A stretch of 64,000 nucleotides of DNA from Henckelia pumila (GCF_033568475.1 NC_133120.1:84834151-84898150); one strand, 5' to 3'; counted from the first letter of the stretch, positions 24,753 through 36,715 are shown. Notes: generated from the letters alone by a model not told the origin. Translations and numbers: made by a program.

Positions 24753-25262
24753 TAGGGATGTAAAAGAGACGAACGGTTCGCGAACGGTTTGGGTCTCGGC
24801 TCGTTAAAAGCTCGTTCAAGCTCGTTTAATGAGGCTCATTAAGGCAAACGAACCAAGCTCGAGCTTTACAATATTCGGCTCGTTAGCTCGTGAACATGCT
24901 CGTTAACAAGCTCGTAAATCATCTCTTAGACGAAAAAATAATAGTATTGATATTTAATTTTTAAATTTACACTTTACTTATGAAAAATATTAAAAATTTT
25001 ATAAAAATTAATTTATTAGAATAAAATTAAAAATTTTAATAATATTATTATATGTTTTTCAAATATATAATTTAGTTTTTAATTAATTTAATGAATATTT
25101 AAATTTATAATTTAAATATATTAAGTTTTTTTAGGCTCGATAAAAGCTCGAATAAGCTCGTGAGCCATAAATATATTCGTTAAATAAGCTCGGGCTCGGC
25201 TCGTTTATAAATAAACCGAACTTGAACATTCAAAAGCTCGGCTCGGCTAGTTTACATCCCTA
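24753..25262. mobile_element. Non-autonomous hAT element built of GCTCG words (510 bp)
   Basis: A perfect 12-bp terminal inverted repeat, TAGGGATGTAAA / TTTACATCCCTA, is close to the maize Ac/Ds end. The flanks TTCGTGAA (24745-24752) and TTCGTGAG (25263-25270) match at 7 of 8 positions, an hAT-type duplication. Both ends are crowded with GGCTCG, AAGCTCG and CGAGC words; the middle is AT-rich. No transposase is present. Confidence 0.85.
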
Positions 25263-26828
25263 TTCGTGAGCTTAATTTGTTACTGATTTTGATCCAATTA
25301 TATAGCTTCTGTTTCCGATTATCCTAGAAGTATATATATTTCAGTTTCTATGTTTAATTGTATTTTATTTTGCTTTTACTGAGTATCTCATTAATTCAGT
25401 ATTAGAAAACATACCATCATTTTTTGTTGGATGAATTAAATTAAATTAAGATAAAATAAAAAGTTTGTATATCAAACTCGTGGAAAACAAAAGTTAAGAA
25501 ATGAATTATTTTACTTTATATATAAAAAAAATTTGTGCTGAATTAATGTTCTAAATTCAAAATAAAAATATATAATCTATTATAAAATCGATTGGACATA
25601 TATTATTAAATTATGTAAAAAAAAAAATATTTAATAGTAATGTAGACTCTACCATATTATTGGCTGCATGCAGGTTGAAAATAATTGGTGATAAAATATG
25701 GTGTACAATATAACTATGGTGGAAAGTGAATATGACAACCATGATTAGTTTTTTTTTTTTTTTGGTTTTTTTTGTTTTTTTAAGAGAAATTAATTTCATT
25801 AACGATGGATCAAAAACATCTGATACAATAAAATACATAAATAACCATAATTAGTTATTTCGACAATTTTTTTTCTCGAAAATTACATTTAAAAATATCT
25901 AGACTTGGCATACGTGGCGTGAAAATGACAATTCAACGAACCTTCTCACAAAGTTTCAAAAAGAAAAAAACAAACAAACCCTCTCATAAGTCAAGAATTT
26001 CCCAATTTTTTATGGTCGACAAAGTTTGGTGGTGTCCCTTTCCTATGATTGAATTATAAATTGACATCTCAATTTCATCATGAATGGCACCGATACTTCG
26101 AATTATATACTTTTCTTTTGTTCCCATTAAATTGCTTCCATTTCATTCATTATTTAATATTGGGAAAATAAAACTCGAAAATGATCGCCTTCACAAATAT
26201 ATAATTCAAGAATCATACATGCGCCGAAACCAGAGGCAGTGTGACTTTTGGGTGAATCATGCATAAACCCAAATTCAAGGCAAAGTGACCTTTGGGTTGT
26301 CCACCCAAATGGTAGTATTTTTATTCAAAGGCCAATTTATTTTAATTTTTTTTATTAGGGCACATTACCAGTCTGGTAGACTGGTACGGTAACTACTATT
26401 TTTTATTTCTTGATTCCCTAAACCTTTACAAACAATTTTAATATCATTTAGTACAATGCACAACTAACTTCTGAATCAACAATTATTTATGAATCCATGC
26501 CTCCATGGTAAATGTGATCATCACTTGATAATAGTCGGCTCAAAGGAGAACGAGGATATAAATTGAAGAGCAAACCACCACCAAACAATTCGAATTAGAA
26601 GAAAGTGTGTTTTCATACAGGTTCATAACTTGATTCAAGCACTGGTAAATGTCTAAAATGATCGCACAAATAAATAGATAAACCAAAATTTAGATAGACC
26701 CCAAAAATATAAGAAATGCTGCAGAGTGATAACCAGATCAATGACCTGGAAATGAAACAATGGCAACAAAGTTCAATACTATATTGCAGCATGACGAACA
26801 TCTGGCAAGTAATTGAGGTTTTTCCGGC
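25263..26828. other. Intergenic DNA downstream of the LisH/SRP40 gene
   Basis: AT-rich DNA with several T and A runs. No gene, transposon end or RNA gene was recognised. The part nearest 26829 is the expected 3' UTR of the minus-strand gene. Confidence 0.5.
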
Positions 26829-29800
26829 TCAATCGTCATCAGCATAATTGAATTTTATCGAATGGGATTGCAGGTCAATTTGACCTCCCCTATAGCTTCC
26901 ACGCTTCTTCTTGGTTTTTTCATGTCTGAAGCCCCTGTGTACGGTCAGTGAAGCAGAAAATGTTAATAACTTCAACAGTCACCATATAGTTCAGACACAG
27001 ATATTAATGTATATATATATTTATGGAGCGATTATGCTGCACAGAAGTAGAACCAAGATGTTTTTTAGTTCTCATTAGATAATAGATTATGAGCGCTTAT
27101 AACCGGTCCAACAAGGGGGCATTCCTCAACCCATATAGATCGACCAATGCACCAACAAAAAAAGGACTTCAAGAAATTTTGCTGGTTTCTTCTCCATGAG
27201 ATGCATCTGTGGGAGTATCCAACTAATGATCCTGTATGAATCTTGTTCACACGTATATTGTCACAGTTAATTCTCGAAGGAAGAGGCAATTATCATTTGG
27301 TACCATCGAGTGACAAAATGATGTACCATGGGTGTCCTGTGAAGTGGAAGATATCTTTTTCCACGGAAAGAGTAGAAAAAATGGGCACACCAACTAGACG
27401 GCAATACCACAAGCATTTTAGTGGAATACACAACAAATGCAATCCCACAAAAAGAGAATGATTATGAGCACATAGATGTATCTCCAACATCCATTGGTGG
27501 TCGGAGATACTTGTGTGATATTCTTCAATAATTGTATTATTACTGAATAAAGTTCTTAAGCAGGTTATAAATTGTTGCAACTTTAAAGCTATATTATTAG
27601 AATTCACATTTTATACCCAATTCCATTTATTCATTTTTATTTGAAATGGTTCATTGCCTAAAATGGAGGAAAACCATACCTTCCTTTGACCTGACCAAGG
27701 ATTTCCTGTGCCTTTGCCCCATAACCACTTTCAGCCCCATCCTGCAAAAGCTTAGAAGAAATAAATACTACATCATGCACATATGAAATATTGGCATGGT
27801 AAATTGTACTTTAAAAGATCATTCACATGTGCATCCTTGTTAATGGTAAAGCAAATTGACTTAGAGGAGTATAAATTAAAATGCACAAGTGTACATGATA
27901 AGTAATAAAAAAATGTAAACAAGGAAAACCAACAAACCTTAGCCCAATAAGAATTATCTTGAAGCCTCTCATCAACATATTCCACCTCTTCCATTTTAAC
28001 TCTTTGAAAAGCATTTACTGTTTTTGGCTGCAAACAACAAGAAAAGAATAACTTCCCACGACATCTATCAGAAATTTTAACAGCAGGTGGCACAGAACAA
28101 AATTGATCACTACGTCAAAATAGGATCTCTTTTGAGTGGTTTGTGAAATACATTAACAATTATGTGCACATCAAGAGACTATCGTGAACAAAATTTTCTA
28201 AAAATGCTGGTCGACGGAAAGAGACATACCTCAGCAGAATTTTTATGCTTTTTCGCAACAGATTTTGATTGACTCAGTGTCTCCGCTCCATTGTTGAGAT
28301 CCCCGTCAAGAATTTCACCAGCTTGTCTCTCACCGTCAACTTTAAATTTTTCTTCTTTATTGTGGCTGTCAGCTATTCCATTGGCTCCAGGGAGCGTAAT
28401 CCGTGTCTCAACACTGTCGGTTTTTCTACGCTTTGATTGCCCAACCCCCACATCCAAAATAGGCAATTCTTCATTTTCATCAGAAGCCAGCCCTTTTCTT
28501 TTCTTAGAAGACTTCTTAGATTCCTTAACCGCAGCTCCAGCAGCCTCAACTGGTTTCTTTTTAGATGTGCTATCAAATGGTTTTTCTGAGTCAAGTACTT
28601 CTGCATTTTTACCAGGAAACACCTTATTATTTATATCCAATGCACAATTCATGTCGTCAGCTACAAGATCATCTGTATTCATTTTCTTTTTCTTCTTTTT
28701 ATCTTTTGTTTCAACTATGACCTCAGAATCAGATTTATCATTGCTTGCCACTGATAGTAGGTCTTTCTGTTTCCCTTTGGTCATCTCTGGGATTGCAATT
28801 AGTGGCTTTTCTTCAGTAACTGTTGATTCTGACTTGTTCTTTTTTTTCTTGTCCTTCTGTTTCTTAACAGATTCATCCCCTAATTCTGGTGTTATTTCAC
28901 AAACTCTTTCCGTGGTAGATTCGTTAAACGTTTTTGGTTTCTGTTCACCATGGCTAAGGACACCATTTGTCTTGCAGTTTTTGTCCAATTGGAGCTTCAA
29001 ATTTGATTCATTAGCTTTTTCTTTAAGTGCAGCATCTTCAGAAGTTATTTCAGAATTGATGGCTGGAACATCCCTCTTTTTCTTTTTCTTCTTATCACTT
29101 ACAATCCCTTCAGTCACTGCACGATGTGCACCTCCAATCTGCTCTGCTGATGCAGCACCCGGTTCTTCTGCGAGAAAATAGACTTTAGATATGAGACTGA
29201 AACTCGCTTTTTGTCAAAATGATACAAAAGTTAAATAAAGTATTCAAAACGTTCAGCATTCACCTAGCTTCTTTTTGGTGTTATCCTTGTTCGTATCATT
29301 ACTGCACACAAAAGGAGTTCCACAAATGAGAATAAATATAAACTTCAATATTTTAAGACATTATCGACTTGCTGTTCCCAAAAATAGATTGATTTTAACG
29401 ATAATTGTGCCATCAAATGAGACTGCACAAAAAAGTTGTTGCCAATCTCAGCATACATGGAAATCCGAAACTTCAAGTTCTCTTGTGCCCAAATAAGATA
29501 TCCAACTGCATAACAGATCATATAGCAAAGCAGACTAACAATTTTCAAATATTTCTCATGCTTTCGAGAAAATTAGAAAGAAAATCTTTGTTTGCAAAAG
29601 AAAAAAGGTGGAGAACAAGAAGTAAGTAATCCAGCCGTCCAGGCCAGCATCCTTGTGGATACTGCTAGCTTACCAAGTATCCAAGTAGTTGGAAAAAATG
29701 TCGTTCAAGTTAAGTGCCCTGGCCTTCCAATCATCATCCTGGACAAAAACTGGATTAAATACAAGAATCCAGCAAAACCACAAACTGTAGAAGGAAGTTT

Positions 29801-30605
29801 TAGAAAAAAGTTAAGAAGTGCCTTGACAAACAAGATATTGCACATACATATGCAGCACCTTAAGATTTCATTCGTCCAACAATTTCTTTTCCATTAACCT
29901 ATGCTTTATCAGTGTCTAGAAAAGCTCTTTAGCACTTACCAGCAAATTTAAAGTGCCTAGCTACATTCTAATGAGTGAAAATGATCGGACCTTCTTGATT
30001 CAAGCCAAAGAATGCTAAAAAAAAAGTTAACAATGCTTACAATTAACAATACTTCAAAATCCACACCAACAAAAGGCGTAAGCGTTGCTAATATAGGAAA
30101 AACATAGTTCATGCATAGTGTTCAGATCATTTCCATTTCCAGTACACTTCAAAGTTCAAATTGAAATAAGGAGCGGAGCTGAAACGTCCACATTAAACGT
30201 GACCAAGCACGAACAGTGGTGTATCTCTCGCAAAATCAGACAAAAACTTCTCGATTATCATGCAGAACACCGCATATTTATAGACACAATAGACGCACGA
30301 CAACACATAGGTTCTAAAATTGGCCCCCCAAAAAATTATTAAAAACAAATTTCGAGTGATTTTTCTAAAATGCAGCCTTAGCACCCAAACTGCATAAAAT
30401 TGCCTCCCCAAAAATCCTTGGAGAACCTGCACAAGTACAACCAATTGTTACTGCTTGTACATACCTGAATTTGAGTTGCGGAGATGAAGCGTTTGAGGAC
30501 TTTGAGCAGGCCTTTATTTTCGAGCCACAGGGCGATAGAACAAATCAAAACAGACTCTTGTTCAGAGTTCAGTTGGGCGGAGGTTTCGGTCCGCTTCCTC
30601 TCCAT
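26829..30605 (-). CDS. LisH and SRP40 C-terminal domain nucleolar phosphoprotein (Nopp140-like)
   Basis: Seven exons on the minus strand: 30605-30465, 29738-29674, 29301-29264, 29167-28230, 28027-27938, 27741-27680, 26934-26829. They total 1440 nt, in frame, 479 residues. The N-terminus (about residues 14-68) resembles a LisH dimerisation motif followed by DDDWKARALNLNDIFSNYLD. The middle (about 83-394) is low-complexity, with repeated KKKKKK tracts between acidic and Ser/Thr-rich stretches, as in Nopp140/SRP40. The C-terminal about 85 residues form the SRP40 C-terminal domain (FQRVKMEEVEYVDERLQDNS, then YWAK, AKAQEILGQVKGRGF, IKFNY). Proteins of this kind act in the nucleolus and Cajal bodies in RNP assembly; Arabidopsis At5g57120 is similar from memory. 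Exon 3 is only 38 nt. The start at 30605 is preferred because upstream in-frame codons would add an unrelated leader. The family is clear; the exact role is not. Confidence 0.88.
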
Positions 30606-30856
30606 TGCCGCGGCCTCCGCCAGGTTTCTTCGAAGTTGTACGAGGAGCACCTGGCGAGGCTTAAGAGCAAGCACGGATGATGTTTTAGGGCTTACGTCAG
30701 CACACCCTCCGCCTTCGTGCATACAGCGAAAATCCTGAGAGTGTCGGAGGAAGGAATTGTGCCTCAATGGTTTAAGGCTGATATTTGCAAGGGTTTTGGT
30801 ACTCTAGGTATTGTACGTGGTGCTTCACTGCCAGTACCTCCGAATTGCATCTCTAT

Positions 30857-30857
<1 letters not shown>

Positions 30858-30908
<51 letters not shown>
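30858..30908. repeat. (AAT)n microsatellite into which a SINE has inserted
   Basis: About 17 AAT units before the SINE. A shorter AAT run (about 31148-31168) follows it, so the SINE probably landed within an AAT tract. Confidence 0.85.
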
Positions 30909-31146
30909 GCCCACATGAGCATAGGCGAGTTGGTAAGGCCTGAGGTGACGTGGAAAAAAATTCCCCAGCGTTGCGGGTTCGATCCTTGTGTGAAACATAT
31001 TTCCTGCTGAAATATTGGAGGTATGCTCTGGGGATTGGGTCATGTGCTCCCTCGTTCATGTCTCTGCTCGATTTACCCTCCGCATTAGCCAATGCGTCTT
31101 CCACTCATGTGAAATGGAGTCCCCTTCGGGGTCAATCCTTTTTTTA
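30909..31146 (+). mobile_element. tRNA-derived SINE, full length with A and B boxes
   Basis: A pol III A-box-like TAGGCGAGTTGG lies at 30922-30933 and a B box GGTTCGATCC at 30976-30985, about 42 bp apart, as in tRNA-type internal promoters. The body then reads through TGCTCTGGGGATTGGGTCAT and CCCCTTCGGGGTCAA to an oligo-T tail. It is homologous to 35466-35652. It has no coding capacity and would depend on a LINE for movement. Confidence 0.85.
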
Positions 31147-31645
31147 AAAATAATAATAATAATAATATTCGTAAAATATTAATACATTATAATAATAACA
31201 ATTCAATGGATTAATATTAATGCCTCAAAACCCGAAATTTGAAGATTGTATTTGTTCATATTTTCAATCAATGCATACTTTTTCTTTTAAAAAATTGTAA
31301 CTTATTTTCCTACATCCCTGTCCGATATTATTGCTGACACAATTCAATATTTAAAAGATGTTTGGCTAAACCTATTAAAAGGAGTTTATAAGCTCCTAGA
31401 GCTTAAAAGTTGTTTTACGATCTTATAAGCTGTTAAAACTTATTTTAAAAATAAGCTATTAAAGTGTTTGGGTAAACTTATTTTAAACAACTTAAAGATG
31501 TTGATATGTTTAGTGTTATAAGATTTTTTTATCGTCAAAATTACCAAAAAGGTATAATTTTATGAAAATAATGTTTCGATTTATACATATACGAAAATAG
31601 TTTTAGAATAAACTTATATTTAAAAAAAAATTATTTTAATATTTT

Positions 31646-34600
31646 TGTAACACCCGAAAATTTTAATACGTAAATTCGCATGCATAATTAGGGAAAATAA
31701 TTATTTAAAAATTTATATTTGGTTTAAATGACATTTATGTGTTATTATGTGAATTATATGCATGATTTAAAATTTATTTTAGCATTTAACCCGTAATTAT
31801 TGTATTTAGATTTTTGAGTAAATAAGTTATTTGATCGCGTAGACGGGACCGTGGACGAACGAGATACCAATATTTTTTAGCCAAAAATATTTTATGAGTT
31901 TTATGAGGCTTAAAATATTATTCTAATGTATTTTGTCAAGAAAATTTTAGTATTTATTTATATATTTATTTAGGGATTTATTTTTAGCCAAAATAAGTCA
32001 TTTTATTGACTTTTATTAATATTTAAAAATCTCTTAAGTCTTAATTTCGGGATAATGGTTTTTAGTATCAGATTATTATTATTTTTAAGAGTTTTAAAGA
32101 TTTTGCTTAAGGTATAATATCTTTATTTTGAGTAATATCTATTATTAATATATTATCTACCCAAAATTTAAACCTAAAACACTCCCTAATCTATTCCAAA
32201 CCCCATCAGACGCCTCCACCCTTTTCTTCAACCCCTTTTCACGCCTCTTAGCAGAAAACTCATCCCCCATAGCCGATCAAGCTCTAGTTTTGAAGATTTT
32301 GGTTCGTTCGTCGTCCCGGGGACCCGTATACGCATCCACTTTCGTCAATCAATTAAAAAGACATGTTTAATTCCTTTCCTTTACCACCATATAAGCTACT
32401 ACTCACGTTTTTATAAGAATGTATGAGTTTGACATTGATTTTTATGAGTTCATGCAAGAATTTAATGGTTTTTCCTTTGATTCATGAGTTTGCTCTTGTT
32501 TGATGCATGTTCATCACGTTTTTATGGTATGGGTTCGAACCAACTGCTGGTCCATGGTTCAGAGGGTGAGTAAGGGTCCCTAGGGTAGAGCTAAGTCGGG
32601 ATTTGAAGCTGGGGTAGGCTAAAATCGAAGATGGAGTTTTCTGCTCAGCATCGCAGATTAGGGTTTCGGGGAAGAGAGCTTCGTCCTCCTTCCTCAGACC
32701 ACGACTTGGGGTAAATCTTGTTGGGTTAGAACCTCCTAGATGTTTTCTAAGTTTTGGAAGTGGTTTCACGGTCTTTGGTTGTCGGAGGAAGCCGCACGAA
32801 CGAAAGTTTGGCCACTGCTCAGTCTGCGCGCGAGGAGGAGGAAGGCGTCTGGTGCAGAGCTTCGTTCTCACTCCTCAGGCAATGGTTTTGGATGAGGTCT
32901 GAAGGGTTTGAACCCCATAGATGTTGGCTAGGATTGAAAAGTGGTTTCACGGAAAAATATGGCCGAAGTAGGGAGAACGATCGGATTTACGGCAGCCGCT
33001 CAGGGCTGGACGCGAGCTGGGAGAACAGCCTGTTTCAGGGCTTCGTTCTCCTTCCTCGAACCACCGTTGGGCTGATTTTTAGCTTGATGGAAACGTATTG
33101 ATGTTAGCTAAGTTATAGAAGTGGTTTCATGGTCAAATATTGTCTGATCAGAGAGAAAGAAAGGAATTAGTGCAGCTGCACGGAGTTGGTTCTGTGCAGA
33201 AATATGCTTGGGTTAAGTTTTGAACTTCTGGGTTTTATTTCGGGCTGGGCTTGGGCTGGGTGGTCTGGGTCGGGTCTGGGTTGTCATGGATCGGACCAGT
33301 AGGGTCCGGGTCCAGGTTAGGTGGGCCGGGCTCGGGTATTTTAATTTTTAAGTAATTAAGAGTTTAATTGGTTTTTGGGCCAGTTTAATGTTTAGAAAAT
33401 TATTTGGGATTCCAAATTATTTTATTTGGGCCTTAAATATTTATTTAAGTTAGCCCAATGATTTTTATGGGTTTGGGAGCCCATGAGAATTTTTGGGCCA
33501 GTAAGTGGATTTTTTTGGGCCAGTCTAGAGTTTTATTGGGTTTAATTAAGTTAGTGGACTTAAATATTTTTATTTAGGCCCAGTTAAGTTTACATAAGTT
33601 ATTTGGGCTAAAATATGATAGTAGGACTTTTATTTAAGTTTAATGGGCTTTGAGTGAGTGGTCAGCAGTCTGGACCAACCCATGAAAATTAACTAAGTCC
33701 GGAATATATATTTAATTCTTTTTTTATGCATGAAGTTTATTTTAAGTATAAGTATATTTATTATTAAAATTAATTAAATATATATTACGGACATATTTTA
33801 AGTGCATGCATACATGAAATATTTTATGATGTGTTTATGATTAAGAATTGAGCATGAAAAATATTTTTATGGAAATTGAAGTGGTGTGACAGCACAGAGG
33901 TGGTTTACCACTGGCACAGAGGTAGTTTTACTACCGGCATAGAAGTGGTTTTACCACTGGCACAGAGGTAGTTTACTACCAGCATAGAGGTGGATTTATC
34001 CACCGCCACGTACGATGGTTTCTAGACTGATCAGTCGGCACGGTTATTAGTCACATTCATGGATATGACCATACTCAGTTTTTATGATTATGACATGCTC
34101 AATTATGTTATGTATGATTAGTTATGATGTATGTACGACTGATGATGAATAATTTTTATGATGCATTTATTTTAAGATCATGCATGCATGTCCACGTAAG
34201 TTATATGTATTAGTATGATTATGTGATGCATTATTTTAAACCTCGTTATCAAGGATTAGACATGTTGAGCCTCTAGGCTCACTACGCTTATATGGTGCAG
34301 GTGAGTATGATGATGTCTATGTAGCTCCTACCGGTGGCGAGGACGTATGAGCGAGCATGACAGTGGACCCCGTGACCGTCGCAGTTATTTAGATTATTGC
34401 ATTGAGTTTTGAAACATGATTTATTTTACTATTGTTTTCGCGTATGAGATTTTTCAGCAGTATTGTTTATTATTTTAAATTGATGCATGAAACATTTTTA
34501 AGGATTTATTTATTTAATATTTTTTTTAGGTTACTTAAGAAAAGTATGTTATTTTTATATACATATATGTATGGGCGTATATGTATGGTATTATTTTTAG

Positions 34601-34661
34601 TATATTAAAATAAAAATAAAAAAAAAGTTTTTTCCGCATTTTATTAGTAGTAGGCGTTTTA
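31646..34661 (+). repeat. Solo LTR of the element B gypsy family (3016 bp)
   Basis: Starts TGTAACACCC, shares TACGTAAATNCGCATGCATAAT and long later blocks with 5665-8317, and ends GCGTTTTA. It is flanked by ATTTT on both sides (31641-31645 and 34662-34666), a 5-bp target duplication, with no internal region. This is the expected remnant of recombination between two LTRs. It is clearly more diverged from B's LTRs than those are from each other, so it is an older insertion. Minor open frames in it (for example 32482-33101) are not genes. Confidence 0.85.
33900..34004 (+). repeat. Five mini-hairpins in the solo LTR
   Basis: GTGGTTTACCAC (33900-33911), GGTAGTTTTACTACC (33921-33935), AGTGGTTTTACCACT (33944-33958), GGTAGTTTACTACC (33967-33980) and GGTGGATTTATCCACC (33989-34004). 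Linkers are GGCACAGA or GGCATAGA. The array is followed by GCCACGTACG, exactly as in the three-hairpin array at 7544-7612. Confidence 0.85.
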
Positions 34662-35108
34662 ATTTTACTTTAGAAAAAATTATGTGATATTTAATTTTTT
34701 TTAAAAAAATATTTAATATTTAATTAGTGGATGAAATGATGGAGATTTATAAAATATTCAAGGATATTTTAAAAATATATAATGTTAAAATAAGATCTTT
34801 TTGAAAAAAGTACATCCCCTTACTTTTTAAAAACAGCTTATAAACTGTCAAACAACTTATTTTGACAGCTTATATATTGTTTTTAAATTTTTTTTATCAA
34901 ACAAATTTGTGGAGCTTATAAGCTCTAAAACAACTTATAAACTATTTTCGAGAACTTATAAGCTCAGCCAAACACCGACTTAGTTGTTACGAATATAATT
35001 ACGTCATTATGTCATGCATTATATTTTGAAATTTTAAAATAGTTTAAAAAATCAAATAGTATTATAATTTTTCTTATATCATAATATATCTAAGAAAATG
35101 TACTCCGA

Positions 35109-35455
35109 GGTACGGTTTGGTACATTGGATGAAAGTGAGATGATCCACAAATTTTTATTCATCTCATGTTTTTTCATATTTTTGTTAACACAATGTCATC
35201 TCATTGCCGGATTTGATATTTACATTTGGGTTTGATGAAAAATCCCGTTCAACTCATGGTATTAATGGAGGATGAGTAAAAATTAGAAAGGACGATTAAG
35301 AGATTCTATAATACTAAACAATAATCCTTCAAAATTAAAACCATACAAAACAACATATTGTTCATATATATGTATTGCTTATCCATATTTCATCATGTTT
35401 TATCACATTTCTATTCATTTCTCATACATATCATCCGTGAAACCAAACGATATCT
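35109..35455. mobile_element. Tourist-like MITE, second copy of the 19640 family
   Basis: The left end GGTACGGTTTGGTACAT pairs with the right end AAACCAAACGATATC. Inner words (TCATCTCATGTTTTT, ATCCATATTTCATCATG) match the copy at 19640-19977 in inverse orientation. A SINE has inserted at its right end. Confidence 0.6.
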
Positions 35456-35465
35456 ACGTTATTCA

Positions 35466-35652
35466 CGATCCTCGTGTGGAGCATATTATCTGCTGAAATA
35501 TTGTGGGGGTATGCTCTGGGGATTGGGTCATGTGCTCCCTCCTTCAGGTCTCCGCCGCTCGTGCATATCCCTCGATTTACCCTCCGCATGAGCCAATGGG
35601 CCTCTGACTCATGTGAAATGGGGTCCCCTTCGGGGTCAACCCTTTTTTTTTA
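35466..35652 (+). mobile_element. 5'-truncated SINE with a perfect 17-bp target duplication
   Basis: Same family as 30909-31146 but starting inside the B box (CGATCC), so it lacks the A box. It ends in CCCTTCGGGGTCAACCC and eight or more T. GATATCTACGTTATTCA occurs directly before (35449-35465) and after (35653-35669), a perfect duplication that marks target-primed reverse transcription. Confidence 0.9.
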
Positions 35653-35669
35653 GATATCTACGTTATTCA

Positions 35670-36493
35670 ACTGAACCTAAAAGATATTGCTTAAAGTATT
35701 CACACAATCACTATAAAAAAGATCATATATATATATATAAATATATTGCGTTCCCTAATACATTGCATCAAAATCAAAATAAAAAATGATATGAACTTTC
35801 TTAGCATTTAGATCAACCACCACTTGGATGAAGCAAAAGGGTGTTTTTTTTTATTTTTTAAATCATGTTAACTATTTCAAATATTCAAATCAAGAAGTTA
35901 TGATTGGTCAAATATTGAAATGAAAGGGGACAAAATAGGTATTCTCTTAGACACTCTCAAAAATATATATGATCCGACGCATATTTACAAGAAATAAAAA
36001 TAAATTTTCATGATCAGATTAGAAATCCACCTCTCATAAGAATTTTTTGATAAAAAAAAATCACAATTATTCTCTTTCGAATTTTAAGATTCATGTCAAA
36101 TTCTGTGTTTCACCTTGATATATTAAAGAAAATTATTTAAATATATTTTTTATAAGCAGAAGGTTCTTATCTTAAACCTCGGGTTCTTATCTCAAACCAT
36201 TACGAGATATTTCATTTTATGTCATATCATATATCCATGAAAATCCATAATCAAACTGACTCAGGTAGAATTTGGGAAAGCTTATAAGAAGCACTTTTGA
36301 GTTGAAAAGTACTTATTTAAAACTCTCTCAAACACCAAATTTTATTAAATTTTTTTTGAGAAATACTTCATTTAACCTCTCCCAAACGCTACCTTATTTG
36401 ATAGTTCCCAGTTTAATCTAAAATATATATTTCACAAAATATTTTTCTAAAATTATAATAATAGAGCCAAACATAGCAAAAGTTATACTCGGT
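35670..36493. other. AT-rich spacer with one short MITE (36264-36393)
   Basis: Mostly unclassified AT-rich DNA. A roughly 130-bp MITE is suggested at 36264-36393 by GGTAGAATTTGGGAAAG at the left and CTCTCCCAAACGCTACC at the right. Confidence 0.5.
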
Positions 36494-36715
36494 TGGGCCT
36501 TTTAGAGGGAAAGCTACCTGGTTTGGGCTTTCTGTAAACAATGGTTTCCAGTCAAAAGCCACCAAATATATGGACTCACAAAGCCCATCAGGCCCGCAAA
36601 CACATACTGCGATGCGGATTATAAAAACTAGGGTTTTTCCGGGGCATACCCAGGGGCGCCACACTGCAAAAGAAAACCCTAACTCCTTCTCGCGGAGGTG
36701 CTTATTTGGATTCCG
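36494..36715 (+). promoter_or_regulatory. RPL7 promoter with site II and telo-box motifs, and non-coding first exon
   Basis: TGGGCC at 36494-36499, AAGCCCA at 36581-36587 (site II in reverse), a reverse telo-box CTAGGGTTT near 36629 and the telo-box AAACCCTAA at 36674-36682. This combination is typical of plant ribosomal protein genes and links them to dividing tissue through TCP and Pur-alpha/TRB-type factors. A GT donor at 36716 (ATTCCG/GTAATA) and the AG just before the ATG at 37469 suggest a roughly 750-bp intron in the 5' UTR. Confidence 0.65.

Larger units (their letters stand above)
31358..34975. mobile_element. MITE with long imperfect inverted repeats, split by the solo LTR
   Basis: The left part (31358-31640) begins TGTTTGGCTAAACCTATTAA. 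The right part (34680-34975) ends CTTATAAGCTCAGCCAAACA. The arms share the words TTATAAGCTC, AGTTGTTTTA and GTTTGGCT in inverted order, so one element was interrupted by the LTR at 31646-34661. The superfamily is unclear. Confidence 0.6.

Noticed and set aside
28291-29181. Long plus-strand open frame (296 codons) opposite the SRP40-type gene
   Set aside because: It is the mirror of exon 4 (runs of Lys codons read as Phe/Leu). No splice or family support.
30922-30985. A and B boxes read as a tRNA gene
   Set aside because: No cloverleaf with acceptor stem could be drawn, and the sequence continues into a SINE body with a second copy at 35466.
35358-35591. Open frame across MITE and SINE
   Set aside because: It runs through two unrelated repeats and has no conserved protein features.
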